DNA of 64,000 bases, taken from the NCBI GenBank assembly GCA_034931985.1, contig JAYGHB010000003.1, forward strand, positions 1 through 64,000, written 5' to 3'. A program made the translations under genes and the position numbers. The notes below the pieces were generated by a model. It did not search any database and was not told where the DNA came from. It was given only the letters and a program-made list of their open reading frames with translations. Positions 18,132 to 27,515 of the stretch are shown one piece after another (the stretch's first letter is position 1; every line of letters starts with the position of its first letter). This DNA comes from Halotia wernerae (GTDB lineage: Bacteria; Cyanobacteriota; Cyanobacteriia; Cyanobacteriales; Nostocaceae).

Positions 18132-18422
18132 CTATATGCATATTTTATGAAAATGATAGGCTAAGATCCCCGACTTTTCAAAGAAGTCGGGGATCTTACT
18201 TAGATTGCAGATCGAGCGATCGCCTTGATTAATATTTACATTGTTTTGCAGATAATCTGTTACTCTTGAGCATCCTTGCAGCATCAAATCATCTAAATCT
18301 AAATTCCACAGCATTACCCCAGCATCTTTACCACCACTTAGCAAAAGTTTGTCGTCGGGACTGAAGCTGACGCTATTCACTTGATTTGGATGTCCGAGTT
18401 CCGTAGTTGCCGTAAACTGCAA
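18132..18422 (-). pseudogene. WD40-repeat protein remnant (C-terminal end)
   Basis: About 60 codons read as one WD40 blade (HPNQVNSVSFSPDDKLLLSG ... DAGVMLWNLDLDDL) followed by the tail GCSRVTDYLQNNVN typical of the C-terminus of large cyanobacterial WD40/NTPase proteins. A TGA stop lies four codons before the first recognisable residue, and no further blades are upstream. The end of the frame is made of the hairpin repeat at 18162-18198. This is a leftover fragment, not a working gene. Confidence 0.75.
18162..18198. repeat. 15-bp-stem hairpin repeat
   Basis: TAAGATCCCCGACTT and AAGTCGGGGATCTTA form a perfect 15-bp stem around a 7-base loop. An imperfect copy lies at about 23743-23776 (GATCCCCAACTTCTCAAAG...). 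It is a dispersed element that could act as a bidirectional terminator. Confidence 0.75.
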
Positions 18423-18586
18423 TGCACCATTTCATAAGTAAAATTTATGCCACACAAAACCTAATTAATCTTATATGAAATACATATCAATCAAGATTAT
18501 TTTGTGTCTAAATAAATTATTTTTTAATATTCATAAAAGGGTAGTATCGTTTGTGTTCCCATATTTGTAAAAGGATAAAGACTTCA

Positions 18587-19366
18587 ATGAATCTTGGACC
18601 ACAATGGCAAAAAAACATATTTTTAGTTTTGGCATCTGCCATAATTTTTAGTTCTGTACCATCTGTACAAAGTTTCGCTAGAGAAAAAATAGCAAATTGG
18701 AGCTATGGTGGTGCAGCAAATCCAACTCAATGGGGCGAACTTGATGATAACTTTGCACTATGCGAATCAGGTAGAGATCAGTCACCCATTAATATTGTTG
18801 ATGCTGTCAAAGGAAATTCTGCACAGATAGTCTTTAACTACAAGCCTACACCTTTAACCATTGTGAACAATGGTCACACCGTTCAAGTCAATTACGCACC
18901 AGGAAGCAGCGTTACTATAAATGGCAAAGAATATGCACTTCTCCAGTTTCATTTTCATACCCCAAGTGAACATACTATTGAGGGCAAAGCCTCGGCTATG
19001 GAACTGCACCTAGTACACCGCAATGCAGCAGGTCAACTATCAGTTATTGGAATCATGATGAAAGAAGGAACTGTAAATCCTGTAATTGATCAAATTTGGC
19101 AACGTATTCCCTCTACAGGAACAACAAATACTGTCAGTGGTCAAACCATCAACGCTGCTGATTTATTGCCTAAAAGTAAAGCATACTTCAGCTACCCTGG
19201 CTCACTCACAACGCCACCCTGTAGTGAAAGCGTAAAATGGAATATTTTAGCAGAACCGATTACAGTTTCAGAACAAGAGATTAGTACTTTTCAAAAAGTA
19301 TATCAGGTAAATGCCCGTCCAGTTCAGCCCACAAATGGCAGAATAATTGAACTGCATGGCAAATAG
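18587..19366 (+). CDS. ecaA: Alpha-type carbonic anhydrase, secreted
   Basis: 259 residues. It interconverts CO2 and bicarbonate at a zinc site in the periplasm or outside the cell. A signal peptide (hydrophobic LVLASAIIFSSVPS, ending VQSFA) precedes WSYGGAANPTQWGEL. The zinc ligands are visible as His-x-His in QFHFHTPSEH and the later His in MELHLVH. The active-site Thr lies in SLTTPPCSE, and SPINI is the usual early motif. The ATG at 18587 follows AAAAGG; an earlier in-frame start has no support. It matches the cyanobacterial EcaA group, consistent with a role in inorganic-carbon supply, although EcaA activity is not proven in every species. Confidence 0.93.
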   Translation: MNLGPQWQKNIFLVLASAIIFSSVPSVQSFAREKIANWSYGGAANPTQWGELDDNFALCESGRDQSPINIVDAVKGNSAQIVFNYKPTPLTIVNNGHTVQVNYAPGSSVTINGKEYALLQFHFHTPSEHTIEGKASAMELHLVHRNAAGQLSVIGIMMKEGTVNPVIDQIWQRIPSTGTTNTVSGQTINAADLLPKSKAYFSYPGSLTTPPCSESVKWNILAEPITVSEQEISTFQKVYQVNARPVQPTNGRIIELHGK

Positions 19367-19564
19367 CCGTCGTAGACGACCTAAACTTCTGCTTGGCAGT
19401 AAGTGTAGGCTTTTAGTAATCTAAAGATCTTCAAGAAATACTTAACAAAAAAAAGAAAGAAGTTAGCAAAACCAACCTCTTCCTCTTTAACCTTAATTAG
19501 GTGTAAACCAAAAAATCGTGATGGAGAATTAGAGACTTTCTCAATCCTAAATATCTAATCCTTC

Positions 19565-21199
19565 TTAAGTGATTACAGTAGGTTTTTCCATGTTTGTAAA
19601 CGTGCGAACTTGAGCAACTTCATTGGCGATCGCAATTAAATCTGCAAGGTTTTGTTGCGGATCAAGATTATGCTTACTACTATCAGGTTCATAGCTTTCC
19701 AAATAAATTCGCAATGTCGCACCTTGAGTTCCAGTTCCAGAGAGACGGTAGACAATACGAGAACCATCGGTAAATCCAATGCGGATGCCCTGATTTTCGC
19801 TGATGCTACCATCAACGAGGTCGGTATAGCTAAAGTCATCGCTGTATTTGACTTCGTAATTACCAAATTTTTTCCCCTTAAGATTGGGAATTTGAGCATG
19901 AAGTTTAGCCATTAATTGATGAGCGCGATCGCTATTTATAGCTTCGTAATCATGGCGAGAATAGTAATTGCGGCCGTATTTTTGCCAATGTTCCTTTAAG
20001 ACTTGTTCAACGGGTTGTTGTTTGACTGCTAAGATGTTCAGCCAAAATAACACCGCCCACAGTCCGTCTTTTTCACGAATATGGTTAGAACCACTACCAA
20101 AGCTTTCCTCTCCACAAAGAGTAGCTTTACCTGCATCTAACAAATTACCGAAGAACTTCCAACCTGTTGGCGTTTCATAGCAATCGATACCCAAATCCGC
20201 TGCTACTCGGTCAGCTGCTTGACTAGTAGGCATAGAACGCGCTACTCCTACTAAACCATCAGCATAACCAGGAACTAAGGTAGCATTAGCTGTTAAGACT
20301 GCTAAACTATCACTTGGTGTTACAAAGAATTTGCGTCCTAAAATCATATTGCGATCGCCATCGCCATCAGAAGCCGCGCCAAAGTCGGGAGCATTTTCCC
20401 CAAAAAGTATTTCTACCAGTTCATGAGCATAGACTAAATTTGGATCAGGGTGTCCACCACCAAAGTCTTCTAAAGGAATACCATTGATTACCGTGCCTTC
20501 AGGTGCGCCTAGTGTTTGCTCAAATAAATTCAAAGCATAAGGCCCAGTCACAGCGTGCATAGAGTCCATGCACATCCGAAAATTCCCCCCAGTCAGCAGT
20601 TCTCGAATTTGCCCAAAGTCGAATAGCGACTCCATGAGTTTTTCGTAGTCTTGCACTGAGTCAATGACTTCGACCACCATATCTGCCAACTGAGACTCAC
20701 CTAATGTATCCAGATTCACATCAGGCGCTGCCAAAATTTTATAATGGTCTATTAATTTGCTACGAGCAAAAATTGCTGCCGTCATTTTTTCTGGTGCAGG
20801 GCCACCATTACTGCTGTTATACTTAACACCAAAATCTCCTTCTGGCCCGCCGGGATTGTGACTAGCAGATAGAATTATGCCGCCAAGAGCGTTGTACTTG
20901 CGAATCACACAGGAAGTTGCTGGGGTAGACAAGATGCCACCACGACCGACTTTTACACGTGCAACACCGTTAGCAGCGGCCATTTTCAAGATGATTTGAA
21001 TCGCTGGCCGATTATAGTAGCGACCATCACCACCCAAGATTAAGGTTTGTCCTCGCAAATCTCCTACAGTATCGAAGATGGATTGAACAAAGTTTTCCAG
21101 GTAATGGGGCTGTTGAAAAACGGTGACTGCTTTTCGTAGCCCAGAAGTACCAGGCTTCTGATCAAGGAAGGGGGTAGTAGAAATGTTACGGATGCTCAT
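19565..21199 (-). CDS. pgm: Phosphoglucomutase, alpha-D-glucose-specific
   Basis: About 544 residues. It converts glucose-1-phosphate to glucose-6-phosphate in glycogen turnover and supplies glucose-1-phosphate for sugar nucleotides, including the rfbA product encoded at 35394-36350. It begins with the substrate loop TTPFLDQKPGTSGLRK. The phosphoserine loop is LSASHNPGG, the metal-binding loop is DGDGDRN, the sugar-binding loop is GEESFGSGSNH, and the C-terminus carries the phosphate-binding RLSGTGTQGATLR. Start is the ATG of MSIRNIS at 21199. It stands alone on the reverse strand. Confidence 0.96.
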   Translation of the reverse strand: MSIRNISTTPFLDQKPGTSGLRKAVTVFQQPHYLENFVQSIFDTVGDLRGQTLILGGDGRYYNRPAIQIILKMAAANGVARVKVGRGGILSTPATSCVIRKYNALGGIILSASHNPGGPEGDFGVKYNSSNGGPAPEKMTAAIFARSKLIDHYKILAAPDVNLDTLGESQLADMVVEVIDSVQDYEKLMESLFDFGQIRELLTGGNFRMCMDSMHAVTGPYALNLFEQTLGAPEGTVINGIPLEDFGGGHPDPNLVYAHELVEILFGENAPDFGAASDGDGDRNMILGRKFFVTPSDSLAVLTANATLVPGYADGLVGVARSMPTSQAADRVAADLGIDCYETPTGWKFFGNLLDAGKATLCGEESFGSGSNHIREKDGLWAVLFWLNILAVKQQPVEQVLKEHWQKYGRNYYSRHDYEAINSDRAHQLMAKLHAQIPNLKGKKFGNYEVKYSDDFSYTDLVDGSISENQGIRIGFTDGSRIVYRLSGTGTQGATLRIYLESYEPDSSKHNLDPQQNLADLIAIANEVAQVRTFTNMEKPTVIT

Positions 21200-21668
21200 G
21201 GAAATATTTAGCAAATAAAACGTTTTTCTCTTTCCAAGTGCTTATTATAAGAATTTCTACTGCTAAGTTAGTTAACAAAATTTTTAGCCATGTATGATTA
21301 GGTGGGCTGTTCTGGTTTATAAATACAATTTTGAGCGATCGCACCTGTGATTTAATATGAGTACAGGTGAATGTTAAGCTCAAATCTTGAGGTATTAGTG
21401 CTAGTTCTTAAATAAGTTAACGTTTGATTATTGCAGTATTTACAATATACTACCATATTATTTATTGCATTTAAAAGCTTTGAGGTTATTTTACTAAATT
21501 AGCTGATATCAATGTATAAAAACTATGTGTTATTCAGCTAAATAATTGATTTATGATTAAAAGTTAAGTTTAGAGAAATCCTTAACTTTTCTGTATCGAC
21601 TCTTATTTGCCTTTAACCTATAACTAAGAATGTCAAGATTAGACATTCCCTAAAAGGAAGGCAAAATT
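21200..21668. other. pgm upstream region, no gene seen
   Basis: AT-rich 469-bp gap with one HIP1-like site (GAGCGATCGC, 21334). Short frames are uninformative. A ribosome-site-like AAAGGAAGG at its right end (about 21652) precedes the DUF4278-like remnant. Confidence 0.5.
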
Positions 21669-21860
21669 ATACAACTAACTTATCAGGCTGCTAGTTACGA
21701 ATTGAACTCTACAGATGTTAAAGCTGCTGCAAGCTCATATATTGGCTGCTATCGCGGTGCAAAAATCAAAATGCAACCATCCGCAGTTATTCACCAGTTG
21801 AAATCACCAGTACAATTAAAGTATCGTGCGTGGTACAAGTTACACTATTTGGCAATGAAG
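21669..21860 (+). pseudogene. DUF4278-like small protein gene with lost start codon
   Basis: Reading from 21669 gives (I)QLTYQAASYELN, then YIGCYRGAKIKMQPSAVIHQLKSP and VQLKYRAWYKL. This follows the DUF4278 pattern (MQLTYRG-x-x-Y near the start, later HYRG and LKYRG). The position of the usual Met is ATA, with AAAGGAAGG just upstream. The frame then runs without a sensible end into the convergent PAS-Crp gene. It is either a decayed gene (ATG to ATA plus a shift near KYRA) or one using a non-standard start; decay is more likely. Confidence 0.55.
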
Positions 21861-21886
21861 CTTAACCAGAGCGATCGCAGCATAAT

Positions 21887-23047
21887 TCAGTCTTTAAAGA
21901 TTATGTGTTTTTTTGCGTCAAAACTAATTAAACCTTGTTGTTGTAGTTTACCCATCAATCGTGTAATTGTCACTCTAGTAGTGCAACAAGCACTAGCAAT
22001 ATCTTCATGAGTTAAGCGAACACTGAAGCGAGTTCCACCTATCACAGGCTCACCTATTTCTCGTTTTAAAAGCTCTAAGAAATGATGTAAACGATCTTCA
22101 ACCCGTAGTCTGCGAGAAATGACTAAAAAAGATTCAGTTTGCTGTAACCGCTGATTGATTTTCGGTAATAAAATGTGACTTAATATCGGATTCACAGCTA
22201 TTTCTGCTACATAAATCGAGACTAACTCGACATCCGTCAAAGCTGTGGCTTGGTAAATTGGTAAAGAAGTCATATTAGAACCAAAAACCATTTGCGTTTT
22301 AGCCAATCCGATTAACGCTTCTTCGCCTGTTTCAAAAAAGGTACTGAGTTTAACTAACCCCTGATGAACGTACCAAATTATTAAAGGGTTCAGGGGAATA
22401 GTTTCTCCTTTAGAATATTTATATAGAGGACGATCTTGACTGAGATCTATGTCATTCTTGACTAGTCCTTCTGTTTGCTGACGTTCCTCAATATTACGTA
22501 GCAGCCAGCAAAGAGAACTGACTCTACCATGTTGATTGCGAACTGCTGTTACTGTTAAAGCTGCGGTGAAAAAATTGCCATGTCTTGTCCGAAAACGTAC
22601 TACTAACTCTCGGATTCTGTCAGATTGCGATAACTGATTAAGTTCACTACGAAAACAATGTCGTTCTTGGAAAAGGACGAAATTGCTCATTGGTTTGCCT
22701 ATTAGAGACTGCCTTGAAATGTTAAGCAACTTAGCTGCGCTAAGATTAACTTCTCGGATCATCCCTTCCGCATTTGTAACTAAATAGCCATCTGGGGCAA
22801 ACTCGAACAAATCTTGATAATACTGGCGTTCTGTTTCTAGCAGATTTCGTGTTTGTATAAGTTCTTCGTTTTGCTGATAAAGTTCCTCGGCCGCTAACTG
22901 TACTATCTTTGAGGTGCTATATAGTTCTTTAAAAGCTTGTGGTAGCATATCCGGCGGAATCCAAGGTAAGACGCTAGCTGTTTGGTATAAGTCTGCCAAA
23001 CTTCTATGTAATGCTTCTGTGCGCTGGATAAACTGTTGTATATTCAC
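21887..23047 (-). CDS. PAS domain - Crp/Fnr-type transcription regulator
   Basis: 386 residues. N-terminal helices (about 1-70) lead to a PAS domain (about 70-190) with FEFAPDGYLVTNAEGMIREVN. A cyclic-nucleotide-binding-like barrel (about 205-310) and a winged-helix output follow, with LTHEDIASACCTTRVTITRLMGKLQQQG, the Crp-type recognition region. The barrel lacks an obvious cAMP-binding RSxS motif, so the signal is probably sensed by PAS. The start is a GTG at 23047 embedded in AAGGTG. The gene is unpaired; the target is unknown. Confidence 0.87.
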   Translation of the reverse strand: MNIQQFIQRTEALHRSLADLYQTASVLPWIPPDMLPQAFKELYSTSKIVQLAAEELYQQNEELIQTRNLLETERQYYQDLFEFAPDGYLVTNAEGMIREVNLSAAKLLNISRQSLIGKPMSNFVLFQERHCFRSELNQLSQSDRIRELVVRFRTRHGNFFTAALTVTAVRNQHGRVSSLCWLLRNIEERQQTEGLVKNDIDLSQDRPLYKYSKGETIPLNPLIIWYVHQGLVKLSTFFETGEEALIGLAKTQMVFGSNMTSLPIYQATALTDVELVSIYVAEIAVNPILSHILLPKINQRLQQTESFLVISRRLRVEDRLHHFLELLKREIGEPVIGGTRFSVRLTHEDIASACCTTRVTITRLMGKLQQQGLISFDAKKHIIFKD

Positions 23048-23790
23048 CTTAAATTGCCATTACTAGCTTGCAGAGATTGAGCAAGAAAATTACAATATGT
23101 CAATCTCCAGAAGATTTGCTTAACACCTGAGGCTGCCATGTGATGAAACTTTTAGTAAGCTGCAATTGCTGCCCAACAGAACTCTCGAAATATATATAAT
23201 ATATATTTTTTTGGGTATTTTTCTAATTACTGAGTCTTTTGATAAATAGAACTTAACCCAACTAAATTAATTTTAAGTTAAAGCATTTTTACTAGACAAC
23301 ACTTCTACCTATAGTAGTAAAATGCACCGATCTCAAGGAATATTTTTAAAGAAATAGAAATGTAAAATTTAGTCAGCTTAGCGATCGCTCTTGAGTTTCT
23401 GAATAAAATGTATCTGGTATCTGCTCATTAATTTAAGTAAGCAATATTTTTGTTGATTTCCCAATTGAGAAAGGTTAAAAAAGCTGATAATACAAGCAAT
23501 ATTCATGCCGTTTTCTACGTTCTATACTAACAGCTACTATTTAATTAACTATCTATAAGTAAGAACAACAATAAATGAATGTGTAAATCACTACGAAATT
23601 ATTTAACAAAAATTAGTATCTTTAGTGAGAGGACAAGTTAAGTATTAATTTGTTGTAATGTAACTCAAGCATAACAGCTTATCAACGCACAATGTATCAG
23701 GAGTGATGGATTTGGTGACCATCAAACACATCACTCCCTTTTTCTTAGATCCCCAACTTCTCAAAGAAGTCGGGAATCTGGACACCAAGA
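23048..23790. other. Gene-free AT-rich spacer
   Basis: About 740 bp without a credible gene. It includes poly-A/T tracts, a TATATAATATATATTTT run (about 23191), one HIP1 site, and at 23743-23776 an imperfect copy of the GATCCCCGACTT hairpin repeat. Confidence 0.55.
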
Positions 23791-23798
23791 ATTTTCAT

Positions 23799-24074
23799 TG
23801 GAGCATCCACTTTCGGCAAATAGCCCTGCGCTAAGGCGCACGCTGCGCGAACAGACTTCAGTCTGGGGCTATACAAACTAAACCCGCCTGCGCGGGTTTT
23901 AAGATAGTCCGCGTAGGCGGTGAGACCAGCGCTGCGAGAAGGTTAGCCCGACCCAGGCGACTGGCGTTAGCGAGCTACGCGCAGCGTCTGGTAGAGAGCG
24001 TCACCCGGAGGGACTTTGTTTGTGTAGCCGCGATTTCCAATCGCCTGGTGTTTCTGACAAAAGTGGATGCTCCC
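23799..24074. mobile_element. 276-bp MITE-like element with 15-bp TIRs and 8-bp target duplication
   Basis: The left end TGGAGCATCCACTTT and right end AAAGTGGATGCTCCC are inverted copies (14 of 15 match). Immediately outside both ends is the same direct octamer ATTTTCAT (23791-23798 and 24075-24082), the mark of a transposition event. The interior is GC-rich palindromic repeat sequence (AGACTTCAGTCTGGGGCTATAC-type hairpin, AACCCGCCTGCGCGGGTT hairpin) and contains no transposase. It must have been moved by an enzyme encoded elsewhere. Confidence 0.8.
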
Positions 24075-24120
24075 ATTTTCATACTCTATGCCCAATCCCC
24101 ATGAATGTATTTAGTTTTGC

Positions 24121-25344
24121 CTAATTACTTTCTCCAAGACAAACTTGTTCATAACGTTTTCCAGCAATATCCCAAGTAAATTCTGTTTCTACAAGTTGTC
24201 TAGCATTGTGAGATAATTCAGAACGCAGTTGTGGGTTATCAAATAGTTGACTAATAGCGGTAATGTACTCTGCTGGCTCATTTGCTCGTAATGCTCGTAA
24301 TGATGTATTATTACAATCTACGGCTAGTCCTTCTAAACCGCGATCGCTTGCTACTACTGGTACACCAGCGGCCATTGCTTCTAGAGTTTTATTTTTAATC
24401 CCAAACCCTGTTCGCATCGGTACAACACAGATGGTTGCTCGGTGCAAGTACTGTACCATTGAAGGCACTTTACCAGTCACATTAATTCCAGGTTGGTGTT
24501 GCAATGCTAAAACTTCGGGTGCAGGACGAGAACCGACAATATCAAAAGTTGTATCAGGATATATTTTTTGGATTTCTGGTAAGACTTGGTTGCTAAAAAA
24601 ACAGACGGCATCAATATTTGCTAAATTATCCATAGCCCCGATAAAAACTAAGCGATTCCCCCCCGGATCAATAGTACGGTTGGGAAATGAAACTAAATCT
24701 ACACCATTAGGAATAACTGTAATTTCACTGCTAGGACTAAATGCTTGCAGTTGAATTTTATCTTCTTGTGTTGTCACTACAATTTCCGAAAATTTAGAGC
24801 AATAATTTTGCTCATAACGACGCAAAAGCGGTAAATTAATCTGATCTCGCAATGTATTTTCAGAAATACCAGTTGCTAGCTGATTACGACAAGTGCTGTA
24901 GACAGAACTATGAATATTAACTACGGTTTTTAATTGCTTTTGGAAATGCGCTTGTACATAAATCTCATTCACGCTATGTTCGCAGGTAATCACATCACAT
25001 TTTCTCGCCTGGACAAAGCTATTAACCCACTCTTGCATCTCAACTGAATAGCGATTCAGTACACTTGGTGGTGTACCTTGTTGTAAGAATGTATTAAAAC
25101 GCTGTATTTTCTTCAGTATTCCTGTGGAGACTGAAGAATCGGAAGGACGTTCAAACACGACTAGTTGATCTACACAATCCCTTAATCCTGAGATTTCTGT
25201 TTCTGTAACATCGCTTTCATGTTGAGTTACAAGGGTAATAACATGACTTTGACTCAGATACTTGAGTAAATTAAACGTCCTGACTTGAGTTCCCCCTCGC
25301 GTTGGTGGATAGGGAAAGGTAGAAGATAACATTAAAATATTCAT
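24121..25344 (-). CDS. Glycosyltransferase family 4
   Basis: About 407 residues with a GT-B fold. The N-terminal half begins MNILMLSSTFPYPPTRGGTQVRTFNLLKYL, the usual acceptor-side opening. The donor half contains PNGVDLVSFP, LVFIGAMDNLANIDAV, and MRTGFGIKNKTLEAMAAGVPVV, which holds the conserved glutamate of the EX7E-type motif. It would add a sugar from a nucleotide donor during surface polysaccharide assembly; the sugar is unknown. Start is the ATG at 25344. It is divergent from the three transferases at 25489-28346. Confidence 0.88.
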   Translation of the reverse strand: MNILMLSSTFPYPPTRGGTQVRTFNLLKYLSQSHVITLVTQHESDVTETEISGLRDCVDQLVVFERPSDSSVSTGILKKIQRFNTFLQQGTPPSVLNRYSVEMQEWVNSFVQARKCDVITCEHSVNEIYVQAHFQKQLKTVVNIHSSVYSTCRNQLATGISENTLRDQINLPLLRRYEQNYCSKFSEIVVTTQEDKIQLQAFSPSSEITVIPNGVDLVSFPNRTIDPGGNRLVFIGAMDNLANIDAVCFFSNQVLPEIQKIYPDTTFDIVGSRPAPEVLALQHQPGINVTGKVPSMVQYLHRATICVVPMRTGFGIKNKTLEAMAAGVPVVASDRGLEGLAVDCNNTSLRALRANEPAEYITAISQLFDNPQLRSELSHNARQLVETEFTWDIAGKRYEQVCLGESN

Positions 25345-25488
25345 ACAGACGATATCGGGAATAACACTAAACAAAATGATGATACATATAGTTTTGAGAT
25401 GACACTTGCCACAGATTATGCCATCATTAATCTGTCTATATATTTCTTAAAAAAACTTTTCAAACACAAACATAAAGGATTTGTGAAA

Positions 25489-26508
25489 ATGGAATCTTTC
25501 GGTGTTTACACCCTCGCTAATGATGTTGTTTACGATCAGTTAGTCGCATTACTCAACAGCATTGAGGTGAATGTTAGCCCAAATATTCCTATTTGTATTA
25601 TTCCCTATGATCAGCGACTGAATCTGGTCAAGCAAGAAATTAACTCTCGCAATAATGTCATACTTTATGATAATTGGGAAGTCATTCAATATTGGGAAGA
25701 ATTTGCTCATCAAGTTTGGGCAGCTCATCCTAGAGAAATGTGGAGTAAATCTTCGCGTCCTAATTGGTATAAAAGTCATTTACAAAGAAAGTTTGTAACC
25801 TTTGATGGTATTTTTGATCAGTTTGTATTTTATGACTGTGACAGCTTGGTAATGAAGTCGGTTAATGATGTGATCGAAAAGTTAGAAAATTACGATTTTA
25901 TTTTTGATGATTGGGAACATATTAAACCTCGTTCTGTAGCTGCATTAGATATTGCAATTATAGAAGCATCTGGAATGTATACGGAAGCAGATATTCGTCC
26001 TAGGTTGCATTGCTCTAGCTTTTTTGGTTCTAAGCGAGGATTATTTACTGCCCAAGAAATCGCAGTCATGAAGCAACGGCTAATTGCTCAAAGAGAAGTT
26101 GAATGGATTAATGGAACTGGATGGTGGGATGATGCTTTTTTGTTTAATTATATGACCTTGGGGCGCGATCGCTCATTATTTAACTTTACACTCAGCCCGG
26201 ATAATCAAGATAGAACGGGCAATTGTGCTAATGCTGATATCTTCATCAATCTTAATAATGTTCTTTATGATCAAAAAGGATTAAAGCCCATCCATCGCAT
26301 TCATTATATGAGTTATTCTCCAGGAGATTTTGTTCGTTTATGTCAAGGAGAAGATATCAATATTTGTTATCGAGAAGAGTTTTTATACTATCGTTTTCTT
26401 AAACAACCAGAACAAAGACCAAAACAATTAAAACCACCGAATATGATTTCTAAAACTAATCAATTATTTAGCAAGACTAGGAAAAAACTGCAAAGAATTT
26501 TATTCTAA
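25489..26508 (+). CDS. Glycosyltransferase-like protein, GT-A fold
   Basis: 339 residues from the ATG at 25489, which follows AAAGGA; a longer frame upstream lacks support. It begins MESFGVYTLANDVVYDQLVALLNSIE, as in nucleotide-sugar transferases that read a sugar donor at a DxD motif; here FYDCDSLVMK (about 115) supplies it. A late His-containing segment (HRIHYMSY) and a basic C-terminus follow. It is the first of three closely spaced forward genes (16 and 43 bp gaps). Donor and acceptor are unknown. AT-rich codon use distinguishes this block from its neighbours. Confidence 0.72.
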   Translation: MESFGVYTLANDVVYDQLVALLNSIEVNVSPNIPICIIPYDQRLNLVKQEINSRNNVILYDNWEVIQYWEEFAHQVWAAHPREMWSKSSRPNWYKSHLQRKFVTFDGIFDQFVFYDCDSLVMKSVNDVIEKLENYDFIFDDWEHIKPRSVAALDIAIIEASGMYTEADIRPRLHCSSFFGSKRGLFTAQEIAVMKQRLIAQREVEWINGTGWWDDAFLFNYMTLGRDRSLFNFTLSPDNQDRTGNCANADIFINLNNVLYDQKGLKPIHRIHYMSYSPGDFVRLCQGEDINICYREEFLYYRFLKQPEQRPKQLKPPNMISKTNQLFSKTRKKLQRILF

Positions 26509-26524
26509 ATTTTATCATAAAAAT

Positions 26525-27472
26525 ATGCCTAAAGTTAGTGTTTGTATTCCTACTTTTAATCGTGTTCATCTTCTGCCTTATGCTATTGAAAGTGTCCTGA
26601 AGCAATCTGAGCAAGATTTTGAATTACTTGTCTGTGATGATGGTTCTAGTGATGGAACCCCTGAATTGATGTCACAGTATACAGATAACCGGATTAAATA
26701 TATTTGCCACACACAAAATATTGGTAAAAGTAATAATATGCGTTCTGGTTTTGATGCAGCCAGTAGTGAATATTTTATGAAGTTTGATGATGATGACCGA
26801 CTCACACCCGATTTTTTAGCCCGAACTACAGCCATTCTCGATCAAAACTCTAGCATTGATTTTGTTGGCACAGATCATTGGATAATTGATATTAACAATG
26901 TGCGAGATGAGGATAAAACTCAGGAAAATTCTCGTAGATGGGGTAGAAGCAATTTAGCAGGTGGTATTGTCCAGAATTTGTTAGAGGTTGTTTTTATTCA
27001 ACAAAGTTTCCAAGTTGGGGCAACTTTATTTTGTCGTCAAACCTTACAAGAATTGGGATTTATGTTGCCCAATCTGCAAAACTGTGAGGATAATGATTTA
27101 TTTGTGCGGTTAGCTTTAGCTGGTAAAAAAGGCTATTACTTACCAGAATTACTAATGGAATATCGTTATCATGCAGAACAACAAGGTATTAATCGCGCTA
27201 TTCCTTATTTGTCTGATAAAATTCAGTATTTAGAAAGTTATCAATTCGATTCCGATAAATTGGAAAAAATTCGTCATAATCGCCTGCTGGAAACGCAACT
27301 ATTATTAGGATTGCGCTTAATTGAAAAAGGCGAAGTTTCCCAAGGAAGAAAGTTAGTTTTAGCAGGTAAATCTTTTTCAACTACTAAAGCTTGGACTGGT
27401 TTAGGGTTATCGCTTTTACCAAGTAAATTACGAGTTCAGGCTTTTAAAACACTCCGACAAGTGCGTGGTTAA
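26525..27472 (+). CDS. Glycosyltransferase family 2
   Basis: 315 residues. The GT-A fold begins with the classic VCIPTFNRVHLLPYAIESVL and DDGSSDGTPELM. The metal-binding FDDDDRLTPDF motif lies at about 85, and a mid-domain acidic NCEDNDLFVRLA lies at about 200. It has no membrane helix; a helical C-terminal tail follows. Second gene of the 25.5-28.3 kb transferase block, probably acting on polysaccharide repeat-unit assembly. Confidence 0.93.
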   Translation: MPKVSVCIPTFNRVHLLPYAIESVLKQSEQDFELLVCDDGSSDGTPELMSQYTDNRIKYICHTQNIGKSNNMRSGFDAASSEYFMKFDDDDRLTPDFLARTTAILDQNSSIDFVGTDHWIIDINNVRDEDKTQENSRRWGRSNLAGGIVQNLLEVVFIQQSFQVGATLFCRQTLQELGFMLPNLQNCEDNDLFVRLALAGKKGYYLPELLMEYRYHAEQQGINRAIPYLSDKIQYLESYQFDSDKLEKIRHNRLLETQLLLGLRLIEKGEVSQGRKLVLAGKSFSTTKAWTGLGLSLLPSKLRVQAFKTLRQVRG

Positions 27473-27515
27473 AAATCACTTTTATATAAATACAAAAAAT
27501 TATTAAATAGCAGTC

